A program made the position numbers and the translations under genes. Source: CAKZNE01 sp040222435 (GTDB taxonomy: Bacteria; Bacteroidota; Bacteroidia; Flavobacteriales; Schleiferiaceae). From it: 64,000 nt of DNA. The notes beneath the pieces were generated by a model. The model had not been told where the DNA came from and ran no database searches. It was given only the letters and a program-made list of their open reading frames with translations. Of the stretch, positions 36,337-44,101 are shown piece by piece. Every line of letters starts with the position of its first letter. Position 1 is the stretch's first letter. The stretch covers positions 310,001 through 374,000 of the forward strand of contig OZ243107.1 in assembly GCA_965212245.1 (NCBI GenBank). The letters are read 5' to 3'.

Positions 36337-38142
36337 TCAGAAAGGGTATTTATTAGCTTCTATTACCCTTGCTGCAATTCTCCTGCGGGTTTGTGTTACA
36401 TTAATGGGGTTCTGAAGCTTTGTAAAGCGCTTTAATCCCATTAACAACATCCGTTGTTCATCACCTTCTGCAAAGCTGTAAATAGCCTCTCTACCGGAAC
36501 GGGCTACGTTCTCAACCGCACGGTATAAGAAAAGCCTGGTCATATCTATTTCAATGGATACTTGTTCCTCTCCCTTTTGCTTAGCCAGTTTTTCAGCACG
36601 GAGCAAAGCACTCTCCGCAGCATATACTTCAATAATCATATTGGCGGCAGACATCAGTAATTCCTGCTCATCCTCAATTTGCATGGCAAACTTTTCCACG
36701 GCTTTTCCGGCCACCATGAGAATAGACTTTTTAAGCTTACCTAAAATTTCTTTTTCTTCACTGAAAAGCTCTGAATAATCGGGTGTATCAAAAGAAGGTA
36801 TCCCCATGAGTTCATCTGCTATTTTCATAGCAGGCGACATTAAATCCAATTCACCTTTCAAGGCTTTCTTCAATAGCATTCCCACACTGTGCATGCGGTT
36901 AATTTCATTAGTGCCTTCATAAATACGGGCAATACGTACATCACGATAAGCTGCTTCCATCGGTGCATCGGCACTGTAGCCCATCCCACCGTATATCTGC
37001 ACTCCCTCATCAGCGGCATAACTTCCCACTTCGGAGGCAAAAACCTTCATAATGGCACACTCTATGGCAAATTCCTCTACCCCTTTTAATTTAGAATCGC
37101 TTAACCCGGCACCTTCTTCCTTCAAGCGGGCAATATGATCTTCAATATTTTGACCAGCCCGGTAGGTAGCACTTTCCGCTACCCAGGTAAGAGTGGTCAT
37201 TTCGGCCAGTTTTTGTTGTATGGCACCAAACTCTGTAAGGCTCTGCCCAAACTGTTTTCGCTCATTACCATACTGAACTGAGTGATTTATCACCCTACGG
37301 GCCGCATCCAGAGTAGCTACAGCCAGTTTAATACGGCCATAGTTAAGGGCATTCATGGCAATTTTAAAACCACCATTACGCTCACCCAATAAATTTTCAA
37401 CCGGAACCATACAATCGTTAAAGAACACCTGACGAGTGGAAGAAGCGCGTATTCCCAATTTATTTTCTTCCTCTCCAAAACTTATGCCTTCGTAATCGCG
37501 CTCTACAATAAAACCAGTGAGATATTTATCATCTTCAATGCGGGCAAATACTATGAACAAATTGGCAAACCCGGCATTGGATATCCATATCTTTTGTCCG
37601 TTGATCTTGTAATACTTACCGTCTGAAGTAAGTTCTGCCCGGGATTTTCCAGAATTAGCATCTGACCCTGCTCCGGGCTCTGTAAGGCAATAGGCACCCA
37701 TCCATTCACCGGTGGCCAGTTTGGGCAGGTACTTTTTCTTTTGGTCTTCAGTACCGTAAAGAGAAATAGGTAACGTTCCAATACCGGTGTGGGCACCGTA
37801 TGCAGTTGAAAGAGAACCTGAAACTCCGGAAATACGATCACAAACCAACATTGAGGTATTAAAATCCATTCCTAAGCCACCATATTTTTCAGCTACCGAA
37901 ATACCAAGCAGTCCCAGTTCTCCCGCCTTTTTCATCAAGCTCAGGGTAAAGTCATAATCTTTTTTTTCAAAGCGCTCCCGGTGCGGGATCACTTCTTTTT
38001 CGATAAACTCAGTGGTGGCATCTGCCATCATGCGTTGTTCTTCACTAAAATCTTCCGGAATAAAGATCTCATCACAGGAAACATCACGAATCAAAAATTC
38101 GCCTCCCTTTAAAAAATTATTGGTTTCAGAGGTATTGGACAT
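36337..38142 (-). CDS. acyl-CoA dehydrogenase (long form)
   Basis: A 601-residue flavoenzyme. It has the N-terminal helical domain, the FAD-binding signature YCLTEPGAGSDANSGKSRAEL with KIWISNAGFANLF, and the C-terminal helical domain with YGGMGYSADAPMEAAYRDVRIARIYEGTNEINR. A further ~170 residues follow that simple ACADs lack and the VLCAD-like form has. It catalyses the first step of beta-oxidation, acyl-CoA to trans-2-enoyl-CoA. The frame reaches a TTG at 38154, but ATG 38142 is preferred. It is a single-gene unit with a 28-base palindrome upstream (38217-38244) matching the one at the MarR gene. Confidence 0.93.
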   Translation of the reverse strand: MSNTSETNNFLKGGEFLIRDVSCDEIFIPEDFSEEQRMMADATTEFIEKEVIPHRERFEKKDYDFTLSLMKKAGELGLLGISVAEKYGGLGMDFNTSMLVCDRISGVSGSLSTAYGAHTGIGTLPISLYGTEDQKKKYLPKLATGEWMGAYCLTEPGAGSDANSGKSRAELTSDGKYYKINGQKIWISNAGFANLFIVFARIEDDKYLTGFIVERDYEGISFGEEENKLGIRASSTRQVFFNDCMVPVENLLGERNGGFKIAMNALNYGRIKLAVATLDAARRVINHSVQYGNERKQFGQSLTEFGAIQQKLAEMTTLTWVAESATYRAGQNIEDHIARLKEEGAGLSDSKLKGVEEFAIECAIMKVFASEVGSYAADEGVQIYGGMGYSADAPMEAAYRDVRIARIYEGTNEINRMHSVGMLLKKALKGELDLMSPAMKIADELMGIPSFDTPDYSELFSEEKEILGKLKKSILMVAGKAVEKFAMQIEDEQELLMSAANMIIEVYAAESALLRAEKLAKQKGEEQVSIEIDMTRLFLYRAVENVARSGREAIYSFAEGDEQRMLLMGLKRFTKLQNPINVTQTRRRIAARVIEANKYPF

Positions 38143-38205
38143 AGGTACAGACAATATTTTCAGTTTGTAATTTAAAGCTTAGTCATTGCTCTTGGATAGC
38201 GAGCT

Positions 38206-38213
38206 CTAAGTTA
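38206..38213 (-). promoter_or_regulatory. -7-like box of the acyl-CoA dehydrogenase promoter
   Basis: On the minus strand TAACTTAG, one mismatch to TAnnTTTG. Its centre is exactly 21 bases from the centre of the palindrome at 38217-38244, the same distance as at the MarR promoter. Confidence 0.5.
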
Positions 38214-38216
38214 CAA

Positions 38217-38244
38217 ATTTTTATTATGCGCGCATAATAAAAAT
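38217..38244. promoter_or_regulatory. 28-base perfect palindrome, putative MarR operator
   Basis: A perfect inverted repeat of 14+14 bases containing the core TATTATGCGCGCATAATA. The same 18-base core occurs at 46994-47011 upstream of the MarR gene. It lies 75 bases upstream of the acyl-CoA dehydrogenase ATG and covers the region where the -33 element should be, so a bound protein would block RNA polymerase. Neither flank has the T-run of a terminator after a GC stem. Confidence 0.75.
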
Positions 38245-38280
38245 AAAGAATTTAAGCCTATGGATGACTTCAGCATCTGC

Positions 38281-39645
38281 CTACCAGTGATAGGAAAGTC
38301 CGAGTTGGAAAAACGGCAAGCTACTGGCTTGATGTCTGGATGAGATACCCGTTTGATCTAATACTGTATAACGCCAACCTGTTCTGGCCAGTATGCTCCA
38401 ATTGAGGTTTAAATTATAACCTATGGCAGGACGAAGTGCTAAATCAAGCCTGAGGCTATTCACTTCAACATTCTCCGTCTCGTTAACGCTACCATTATAA
38501 TTTAACCAGCCAGCTACAACACCTGCTCCAAGATCAAAATTCCAGCGACCGGACCGAGAGTACCAACGATAGCCCACCATTATTGGTACTTCCAGGTAAC
38601 GATAAGCCACACGTGGGGTTACACCCGCAGTTTGATAAGTTGTGAGGGTGTCGTAAATCGTGGTTTGCACAGTATCGTATTCGTAATGTCCAAGAAAAGG
38701 TCCATCAATGATCCAGGTAGAATCAACCCGGCTTATATCTTGAGAATGAATATTAACGGAAGGAAGACTATCCGTAAAAAATCGGGTGTGGTTATTCAGG
38801 TATAACCCGGTTTGAATCAAAAATCGTCTGTTCACAAATTCAAACTCCACGCCAGCTCCTGAGGTATAAGATCGATCTCCATTTAATAAGGGGGCATAAG
38901 ATATCGCGCCTTGAAGAGAACTAAAAGTAAAGCCGGTAGCTGGATCTATAAAGGATTCGTCTTCAGAATCATCTTCCTTTGTAATAGAAAGTAATACTAA
39001 GTCCTGTTCTGTATTCATTTCTGAGAAATGAATAGATTTTAAGTTCAGGGTTGGTTTAGAAGATATTTCAGATGGAGATTCTAAAGTGTTCAGCATTTCC
39101 TCAACTTCTCTATCCCTTTTAACGGGCAAACTTGTTGCTCCATCGGTACTTTCGGATGATAAGGCAGTTAATGAGTTTGCTTCTTCATTATTGATCATGT
39201 TTACTTTATCACCTTTTTTCGCTGCGTTGGTAGTAGTAAAGAGCTGCTTTTCTGGTTTGAATATAGAAGCTTTACCCTCATCCGATGAAGAGAAAGCTAC
39301 ATCATCCACGGAGATCGGGTTTTTATTTGAGCCTGCAGTCTCTGCTTCAGTATTTTTGGTGCTTGTTTCTTTTTGAACCGGACGTATTTGATTATTTTTT
39401 TCAATTTTAGTGATCTGTGAAGCAGGGTCTGTTGGAATATCATAATACCACAATACCGCACCAACCAGAACGCTTATCCCTATAAATAGTATGAACCCTT
39501 TGAAAGCAACTCTTCCATATAGGGGCACACGGGTAAGGTCAGGGTGACGGCCAATCAGGGACTTCATATTCTCCCAGTCCGACTCCCGGGGCTGCATATC
39601 CCCGGCCTCCAGCCTTTCTTTAAGTTTTTTCCACTCTCCAGCCAT
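38281..39645 (-). CDS. membrane-anchored protein with C-terminal beta-barrel-like domain; partner of ECF sigma factor
   Basis: A 454-residue protein with an unusual layout: ~45 N-terminal polar residues (WKKLKERLEAGDMQPRESDWENMKSL), one membrane helix (FILFIGISVLVGAVLWYY, ~50-68), a long low-complexity periplasmic linker rich in S, T, E and K (~75-235), then ~210 residues of amphipathic beta strands with an aromatic C-terminus (FFQLGLSYHW) like outer-membrane barrels. The start at ATG 39645 forms TGATG with the sigma factor stop. In this position one expects an anti-sigma factor, and the N-terminal segment could bind the sigma factor. Function is inferred from context only. Confidence 0.75.
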   Translation of the reverse strand: MAGEWKKLKERLEAGDMQPRESDWENMKSLIGRHPDLTRVPLYGRVAFKGFILFIGISVLVGAVLWYYDIPTDPASQITKIEKNNQIRPVQKETSTKNTEAETAGSNKNPISVDDVAFSSSDEGKASIFKPEKQLFTTTNAAKKGDKVNMINNEEANSLTALSSESTDGATSLPVKRDREVEEMLNTLESPSEISSKPTLNLKSIHFSEMNTEQDLVLLSITKEDDSEDESFIDPATGFTFSSLQGAISYAPLLNGDRSYTSGAGVEFEFVNRRFLIQTGLYLNNHTRFFTDSLPSVNIHSQDISRVDSTWIIDGPFLGHYEYDTVQTTIYDTLTTYQTAGVTPRVAYRYLEVPIMVGYRWYSRSGRWNFDLGAGVVAGWLNYNGSVNETENVEVNSLRLDLALRPAIGYNLNLNWSILARTGWRYTVLDQTGISSRHQASSLPFFQLGLSYHW

Positions 39646-40214
39646 CAAACTACCTTTTTAATTTCAGTTTTTTTTTCGAGCATTTCTCTTAATCTTCCTT
39701 TCGCGGATTGCAGGTAACGTTTTGAACTGCGTTCGGAGATGTTTAGCATCTCTGCTATCTCCTTATGCGCGTACCCCTCCATCTCAAAGAGGTTGAACAC
39801 TACTTTTTCATTTTTTGGTAAGGCATGCAAGAGGTTATCCACCTCTACCTGCTCCATTTTTTCAATCACATCATTATACACTACCGATTCACCATAACCT
39901 GTGTAATTATATACATCCAGCTGTAGGTCTATGGTTTCTTTATAGTCTTTTGATTTTCGATAGTGATCAATTGCCGTACGTACCATAATGGTCGAAATCC
40001 AGGGAAAGAAATCCTTTTTAAAATCGTATTTATCAAGGTTCAGCAGAATCTTTAAAAAGCCATCATTAAGCAGTGCTACCGCATCTTCCCGGTTACGTTG
40101 GAACTTGACACACGTACGCATCAGCCGTTCAAAGCACAGATGATATAATTCATGCTGTGCGAGCTGATCGTTCTTCAGGCACTTTTTTAAAATTTTCTCT
40201 AAATCTTTCTGCAT
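39645..40214 (-). CDS. ECF-type RNA polymerase sigma factor
   Basis: A 189-residue sigma-70 family extracytoplasmic function factor. Region 2 is seen in CLKNDQLAQHELYHLCFERLMRTC, ALLNDGFLKILLNLDKYD and FFPWISTIMVRTAIDHYRK. Region 4 is LLHALPKNEKVVFNLFEMEGYAHKEIAEMLNISERSSKRYLQSAK. The open frame extends to a GTG at 40238, but ATG 40214 starts the conserved QKDLEKILKKCLKN and is preferred. Its gene is joined (TGATG) to a membrane protein with a beta-barrel-like domain, the usual sigma and surface-sensor arrangement in Bacteroidota. Target genes are unknown; the adjacent T9SS gene is one candidate. Confidence 0.92.
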   Translation of the reverse strand: MQKDLEKILKKCLKNDQLAQHELYHLCFERLMRTCVKFQRNREDAVALLNDGFLKILLNLDKYDFKKDFFPWISTIMVRTAIDHYRKSKDYKETIDLQLDVYNYTGYGESVVYNDVIEKMEQVEVDNLLHALPKNEKVVFNLFEMEGYAHKEIAEMLNISERSSKRYLQSAKGRLREMLEKKTEIKKVV

Positions 40215-40314
40215 ACAATATGTATGAAGACCACTCACCGTTGCCGGAAGTAATCTTCATACATTATTTTAAAATAACAGATCCTGGTTCTTCATTTTTA
40301 TGTTTGTTTTCATA

Positions 40315-42060
40315 TTACTGAACCACTAGCGGGACGGTTTTCGCTACATCCTGCATAATGATTTTTACTATATAAGTACCAGGTGGAATTTCTTCCAACC
40401 GGATGATCTGTTCGCCTTCTGTGCCTTCTTTGCTTCCTGCCCATTCCTGTACTAACCGGCCATTCATATGATAAAGCATCACCTTCACCAAATGATCTTC
40501 ATGCTCGTCCCATCTTATATACACCTCATCTGAGGCTGGATTGGGGAAAAGGGAATATTCAGCCTTGTTCTTCATTAATTCATCTATTCCTATAGTGGAA
40601 GGGTCCATAATCTGAAAAGTCAGATGAGCCTGGTTAAACAGTACAGTATCACAATAGGTATGAGAGCAATTGGATACTCCATCATTAAAATTAACCGTCA
40701 GGCAAATTTCATATTGACCAGGTTGTTTATAGCTATGCATAGGGTAAGCACGGTTGGAAGTTTGACCATCTCCAAAATCCCAGCTATAGGTATATTGACT
40801 ACCGAGTTTGGAATTTTTCCAAAAAATCACGTTTCCATTAAAAACAATAGAGTTGACAGTATCCAGAAAAAATTCTGCCCGGCAATTTGGATCCGCATAT
40901 AATGAATTACAGGTTTTAGCCGAACACCCCAAATCAATACAGTAGGTAAAGTCACCAGGCTCTACAGTCCTGCGAACACCTGGCGATCCATGCTCCAGTA
41001 CCCCATCTGAGAATGACCATAACGGGCTCATTACCTGTCTGGATTCCCCCACTGTTTCAAATGAGAACTCATATACTCCGGAATCGGCATCCACCAGTGC
41101 ATGTGAAAGTACCACATCACATGTATCGGCTGCACAGGGTAGAATAAATTCAAAAGAAGTACTGTCTGATTCCGTACCTATCCGTGCTACTTCAAAGTCC
41201 AGTACACGATTGAAATAACAGTCATACACATAAGCATATAAACTTGGAGTAGAACCCGGCATCAATGAATCATGCACCTTTCCTTTTGATCCAGTAATTA
41301 ATTTTTTAAGGGGTTGTCCTCCCTGTCCGGAACCACCTCCGATGTATACAGCATAATTAGAAAGAGGTGCTCCATTTATATTTTTTACTTCAGCATATAC
41401 ATCCACAAAATAGTTTATAGGTGCCAGAGTAAGTAAATTACATGGGTTCGGAGAAAAAACCGGGTAACGTGAAGTGTCCCGGTGACTCATGCACTCCAGG
41501 TTTAACTGAACACGGGCACTGCTGGCCAGCGGGCTTCTCAAAAGTCCCTCAGTACAACCAATACCTTCTATCCAAAGCCCTCTTTGTGCTCCTTTAAAGT
41601 GTATGCGCTTGCGATACTCCCCGCCTATCCAGACATGATCAACCATTTCAACTTCAAGCGCACCCAATGTGGGTAAGCCAGAGCTTGATACATCTTCCAT
41701 GTATACATTGGGAATAATATCTCCCTGATTGACTCCGAAATCATAAAGGATATATTCCAGGTAAGACCTGGGCGGTACAAAATATACTTTTTGTCCCGCC
41801 AGACGAAGAGCTCCCCTGTATGCTCCGGCACATATATACAGTTGCCGATATTTCTTACCGTATATAATCGTGTCTTTATTGGAAAGGCAAAAGTTCTCCG
41901 TTTCACTGAGAAGATATTCAGTGTTACCTCCGCCTTGCTCTAAAACTGAATATACGGTGTTTACCCAGGTAGCATCTGAGGATGGAAAAAGGCTTTGCCC
42001 TGTCATTACACTGACAGTCAGGAAAAAACAAATTGTATTTACAATTTTCATAGGTCTCAT
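40315..42060 (-). CDS. T9SS-secreted protein with PKD-like domains and type A sorting domain
   Basis: A 581-residue exported protein. The signal peptide is KIVNTICFFLTVSVMTGQS (a second ATG at 42051 gives the tighter start). The middle has several paired cysteines and PKD-like repeats, best seen in YTYSWDFGDGQTSNRAYPMHSYKQPG (residues ~425-450) with LTVNFNDG after it. The end is a type A sorting domain (~495-581): EYSLFPNPASDEVYIRW to IPPGTYIVKIIMQDV. It should be exported by the type IX system and displayed or released. It lies 101 bases beyond the ECF sigma factor start, on the same strand and upstream of it, so read-through into the sigma gene is possible. Confidence 0.88.
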   Translation of the reverse strand: MRPMKIVNTICFFLTVSVMTGQSLFPSSDATWVNTVYSVLEQGGGNTEYLLSETENFCLSNKDTIIYGKKYRQLYICAGAYRGALRLAGQKVYFVPPRSYLEYILYDFGVNQGDIIPNVYMEDVSSSGLPTLGALEVEMVDHVWIGGEYRKRIHFKGAQRGLWIEGIGCTEGLLRSPLASSARVQLNLECMSHRDTSRYPVFSPNPCNLLTLAPINYFVDVYAEVKNINGAPLSNYAVYIGGGSGQGGQPLKKLITGSKGKVHDSLMPGSTPSLYAYVYDCYFNRVLDFEVARIGTESDSTSFEFILPCAADTCDVVLSHALVDADSGVYEFSFETVGESRQVMSPLWSFSDGVLEHGSPGVRRTVEPGDFTYCIDLGCSAKTCNSLYADPNCRAEFFLDTVNSIVFNGNVIFWKNSKLGSQYTYSWDFGDGQTSNRAYPMHSYKQPGQYEICLTVNFNDGVSNCSHTYCDTVLFNQAHLTFQIMDPSTIGIDELMKNKAEYSLFPNPASDEVYIRWDEHEDHLVKVMLYHMNGRLVQEWAGSKEGTEGEQIIRLEEIPPGTYIVKIIMQDVAKTVPLVVQ

Positions 42061-42132
42061 CCGTTTACACGCCCTTCAATTACATTTACGGAAATCAATC
42101 CCTGAAAGGGCCATTGAAATTAAAATAAATAA

Positions 42133-42156
42133 AAAAACAGCCCAAAGGCTGTTTTT
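42133..42156. terminator. terminator (T-runs on both strands)
   Basis: Stem AAAAACAGCC/GGCTGTTTTT with a CAAA loop. It can end the minus-strand transcript of the small gene at 42348-42620 before the T9SS gene starts at 42060. The rest of 42061-42347 holds no convincing gene. Confidence 0.75.
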
Positions 42157-42347
42157 ACTGGAATTTTTGTGAAAATCAGGTCAATATATCTCATTGTGAA
42201 GTGCCAGAACCTGCAATTGCAGAGCATGATTCTGCTGCCAGAAAAGCTGGGATAAAGCCCCGTTTTCCCATCGCTGAAAGTGATTTTGAATCCGCATACT
42301 TTAATCATTCAAGAGTTTAAACCATTCGATTTCTTTCCCTTTCTTAA

Positions 42348-42620
42348 TCAGCCAGGTATGATATGTATCACCGTAAAAGCCATGAGCAGGATAATACCCC
42401 ATAAGCTGGACATCCATGCATGGGCACAGGTTTCTCTGCCAAATTTCAGAAGGCTTACTGCATAGCGGACGGCTTCCATTGAAAGGATCAAAAGGATGCC
42501 TGCTTTATGTTCAGAGATGACATCTGGTGTTATAAACCACGTAGCACGACTTTGATAATTCCAAGCTGTAACAAGCATTAAAGGCACCAATATCAATAAT
42601 TGGGGGATGTTCAATCTCAT
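42348..42620 (-). CDS. small membrane protein, unknown
   Basis: A 90-residue ORF with ATG at 42620 and three hydrophobic segments (about 6-18, 40-57 and 70-88: LLILVPLMLVTAW, AGILLILSMEAVRYAVSLL, LWGIILLMAFTVIHII). It is not a shadow of any longer gene and is followed by a terminator. No family is recognised. Upstream (42621-42893) lie 273 bases with only the thiolase terminator and an imperfect hairpin near 42800-42826. The gene is plausible but not certain. Confidence 0.5.
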   Translation of the reverse strand: MRLNIPQLLILVPLMLVTAWNYQSRATWFITPDVISEHKAGILLILSMEAVRYAVSLLKFGRETCAHAWMSSLWGIILLMAFTVIHIIPG

Positions 42621-42843
42621 GGTTTTCTGGTTTTTAATTTTAAAGCTAAACTAGATCCACCCTCAAGATTCGGAAAACGGTTTTTTAATACTGAAATAAC
42701 ATTTGTAGCAATTTTCAGGTTTAAAGACTTTATTGTGCTACAGCTTCACTTATAATTATTGAATTTTACCAATCAGACAAGATCAGCTACCAAAAAAAAC
42801 GGGAAATCATTTTGAAATTTGTCCCGTCCGCCTAAAACAGTAA

Positions 42844-42870
42844 TAAAAAAAGCAGCTAAAAGCTGCTTTT
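42844..42870 (-). terminator. terminator of the beta-oxidation operon
   Basis: Stem AAAAGCAGCT/AGCTGCTTTT with an AAA loop, and T7 following on the minus strand, 24 bases after the thiolase stop. It ends the MarR-dehydrogenase-thiolase transcript. Confidence 0.8.
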
Positions 42871-42893
42871 ATTTTTTTATGAAGGCTGAAGAG

Positions 42894-44081
42894 TTACATC
42901 ATCTCATAAATGCCTGCCGCACCTTGCCCGGTTCCTACACACATAGTAACCATTCCGTATTTCTGATCTCTTCGTTTTAACTCATGGAGTGCCTGTACCG
43001 TTAATTTGGCCCCGGTACATCCCAGGGGGTGCCCCATAGAAATGGCGCCACCGTTAACGTTGAGAATATCTTTGTTAATACCTAGCTCGCGCACCACAGC
43101 AAGAGATTGAGAAGCAAAAGCTTCATTCAGTTCAATAAGATTGATATCGCTGAGTTTCATGCCAGCCATTTCCAATGCCATAGGAATAGCTTTTACGGGA
43201 CCAATACCCATGATCCGCGGCTCTACTCCCGCAACAGCGTATGACACCAAACGGGCAATTGGTTCAAGTCCTAATTCCTTAACCATGCGCTCACTCATCA
43301 CAATGGTAAAAGCAGCACCATCTGAAGTTTGTGAAGAGTTACCTGCAGTTACACTTCCTTTTTGTGCAAATACAGGACGTAATCGCGCCAATGCTTCAAC
43401 CGAAGTATCTTTACGGGGACCTTCATCCGTATCAACTGTATAAGAACGGCTTTGTCTTTTCTCATTACCATCCAGATAGTTCTCTACAATTTCAATCGGG
43501 ATAATCTCTTCTTTAAACTTACCCTCATCAATGGCTTTTAAAGCTTTTTGGTGTGAACGTAAAGCAAAAGCATCCTGATCTTCACGACTAACCTTATACT
43601 TTTCCGCTACCGCTTCAGCCGTAAGACCCATATTATTATACCAGTCTGCATGCTCCTGTGCTACGCCATAATTAGGGACTACCTTGTACCCACCCATAGG
43701 GATGTAACTCATACTTTCTGCCCCTCCGGCAATAATACAGTCTGCCATACCACTCCTGATCTTGGCAGTGGCAATGGCTATAGTTTCAATACCTGATGAG
43801 CAGTACCGGTTTACCGTTACACCCGGCACTTTTTCAGTTTGCAGTCCCATCAGAGAGATCAGGCGCCCTACATTCAGACCTTGTTCTGCTTCCGGCATGG
43901 CGTTACCCACTATAACATCATCAATTCTTTCTTTGTCAAGTGCCGGCACCTCGCTCAGCAGATTCTGAATAACTTTAGCCGCCAGGTCATCCGGCCTGGT
44001 AAAACGGAAAACACCACGAGGGGCTTTTCCTACTGCAGTTCGTTTAGCAGCAACTATATACGCTTCTTGCATAGTTCCCAT
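42894..44081 (-). CDS. acetyl-CoA C-acyltransferase (3-ketoacyl-CoA thiolase)
   Basis: A 395-residue thiolase with all catalytic residues: C94 in NRYCSSG, H351 in GGAISMGHPLGCTGA and C381 in CVGTGQGAAG. It cleaves 3-ketoacyl-CoA with CoA in the last step of beta-oxidation. It starts 20 bases after the dehydrogenase/hydratase gene and is the last gene of the MarR operon. A second in-frame ATG three codons in (44072) is an alternative start. Length and order with its neighbour match the FadA type. Confidence 0.95.
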   Translation of the reverse strand: MGTMQEAYIVAAKRTAVGKAPRGVFRFTRPDDLAAKVIQNLLSEVPALDKERIDDVIVGNAMPEAEQGLNVGRLISLMGLQTEKVPGVTVNRYCSSGIETIAIATAKIRSGMADCIIAGGAESMSYIPMGGYKVVPNYGVAQEHADWYNNMGLTAEAVAEKYKVSREDQDAFALRSHQKALKAIDEGKFKEEIIPIEIVENYLDGNEKRQSRSYTVDTDEGPRKDTSVEALARLRPVFAQKGSVTAGNSSQTSDGAAFTIVMSERMVKELGLEPIARLVSYAVAGVEPRIMGIGPVKAIPMALEMAGMKLSDINLIELNEAFASQSLAVVRELGINKDILNVNGGAISMGHPLGCTGAKLTVQALHELKRRDQKYGMVTMCVGTGQGAAGIYEMM

Positions 44082-44101
44082 TTTTTTGTCTTTTGAAAAT
44101 C

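Noticed and set aside
42120..42308. 62-codon minus-strand ORF
   Set aside because: It runs through the terminator at 42133-42156 and has no coherent protein character.
42800..42826. Imperfect hairpin CGGGA...TCCCG
   Set aside because: Short stem with weak interior pairing and no T-run; the nearby real terminator is at 42844-42870.
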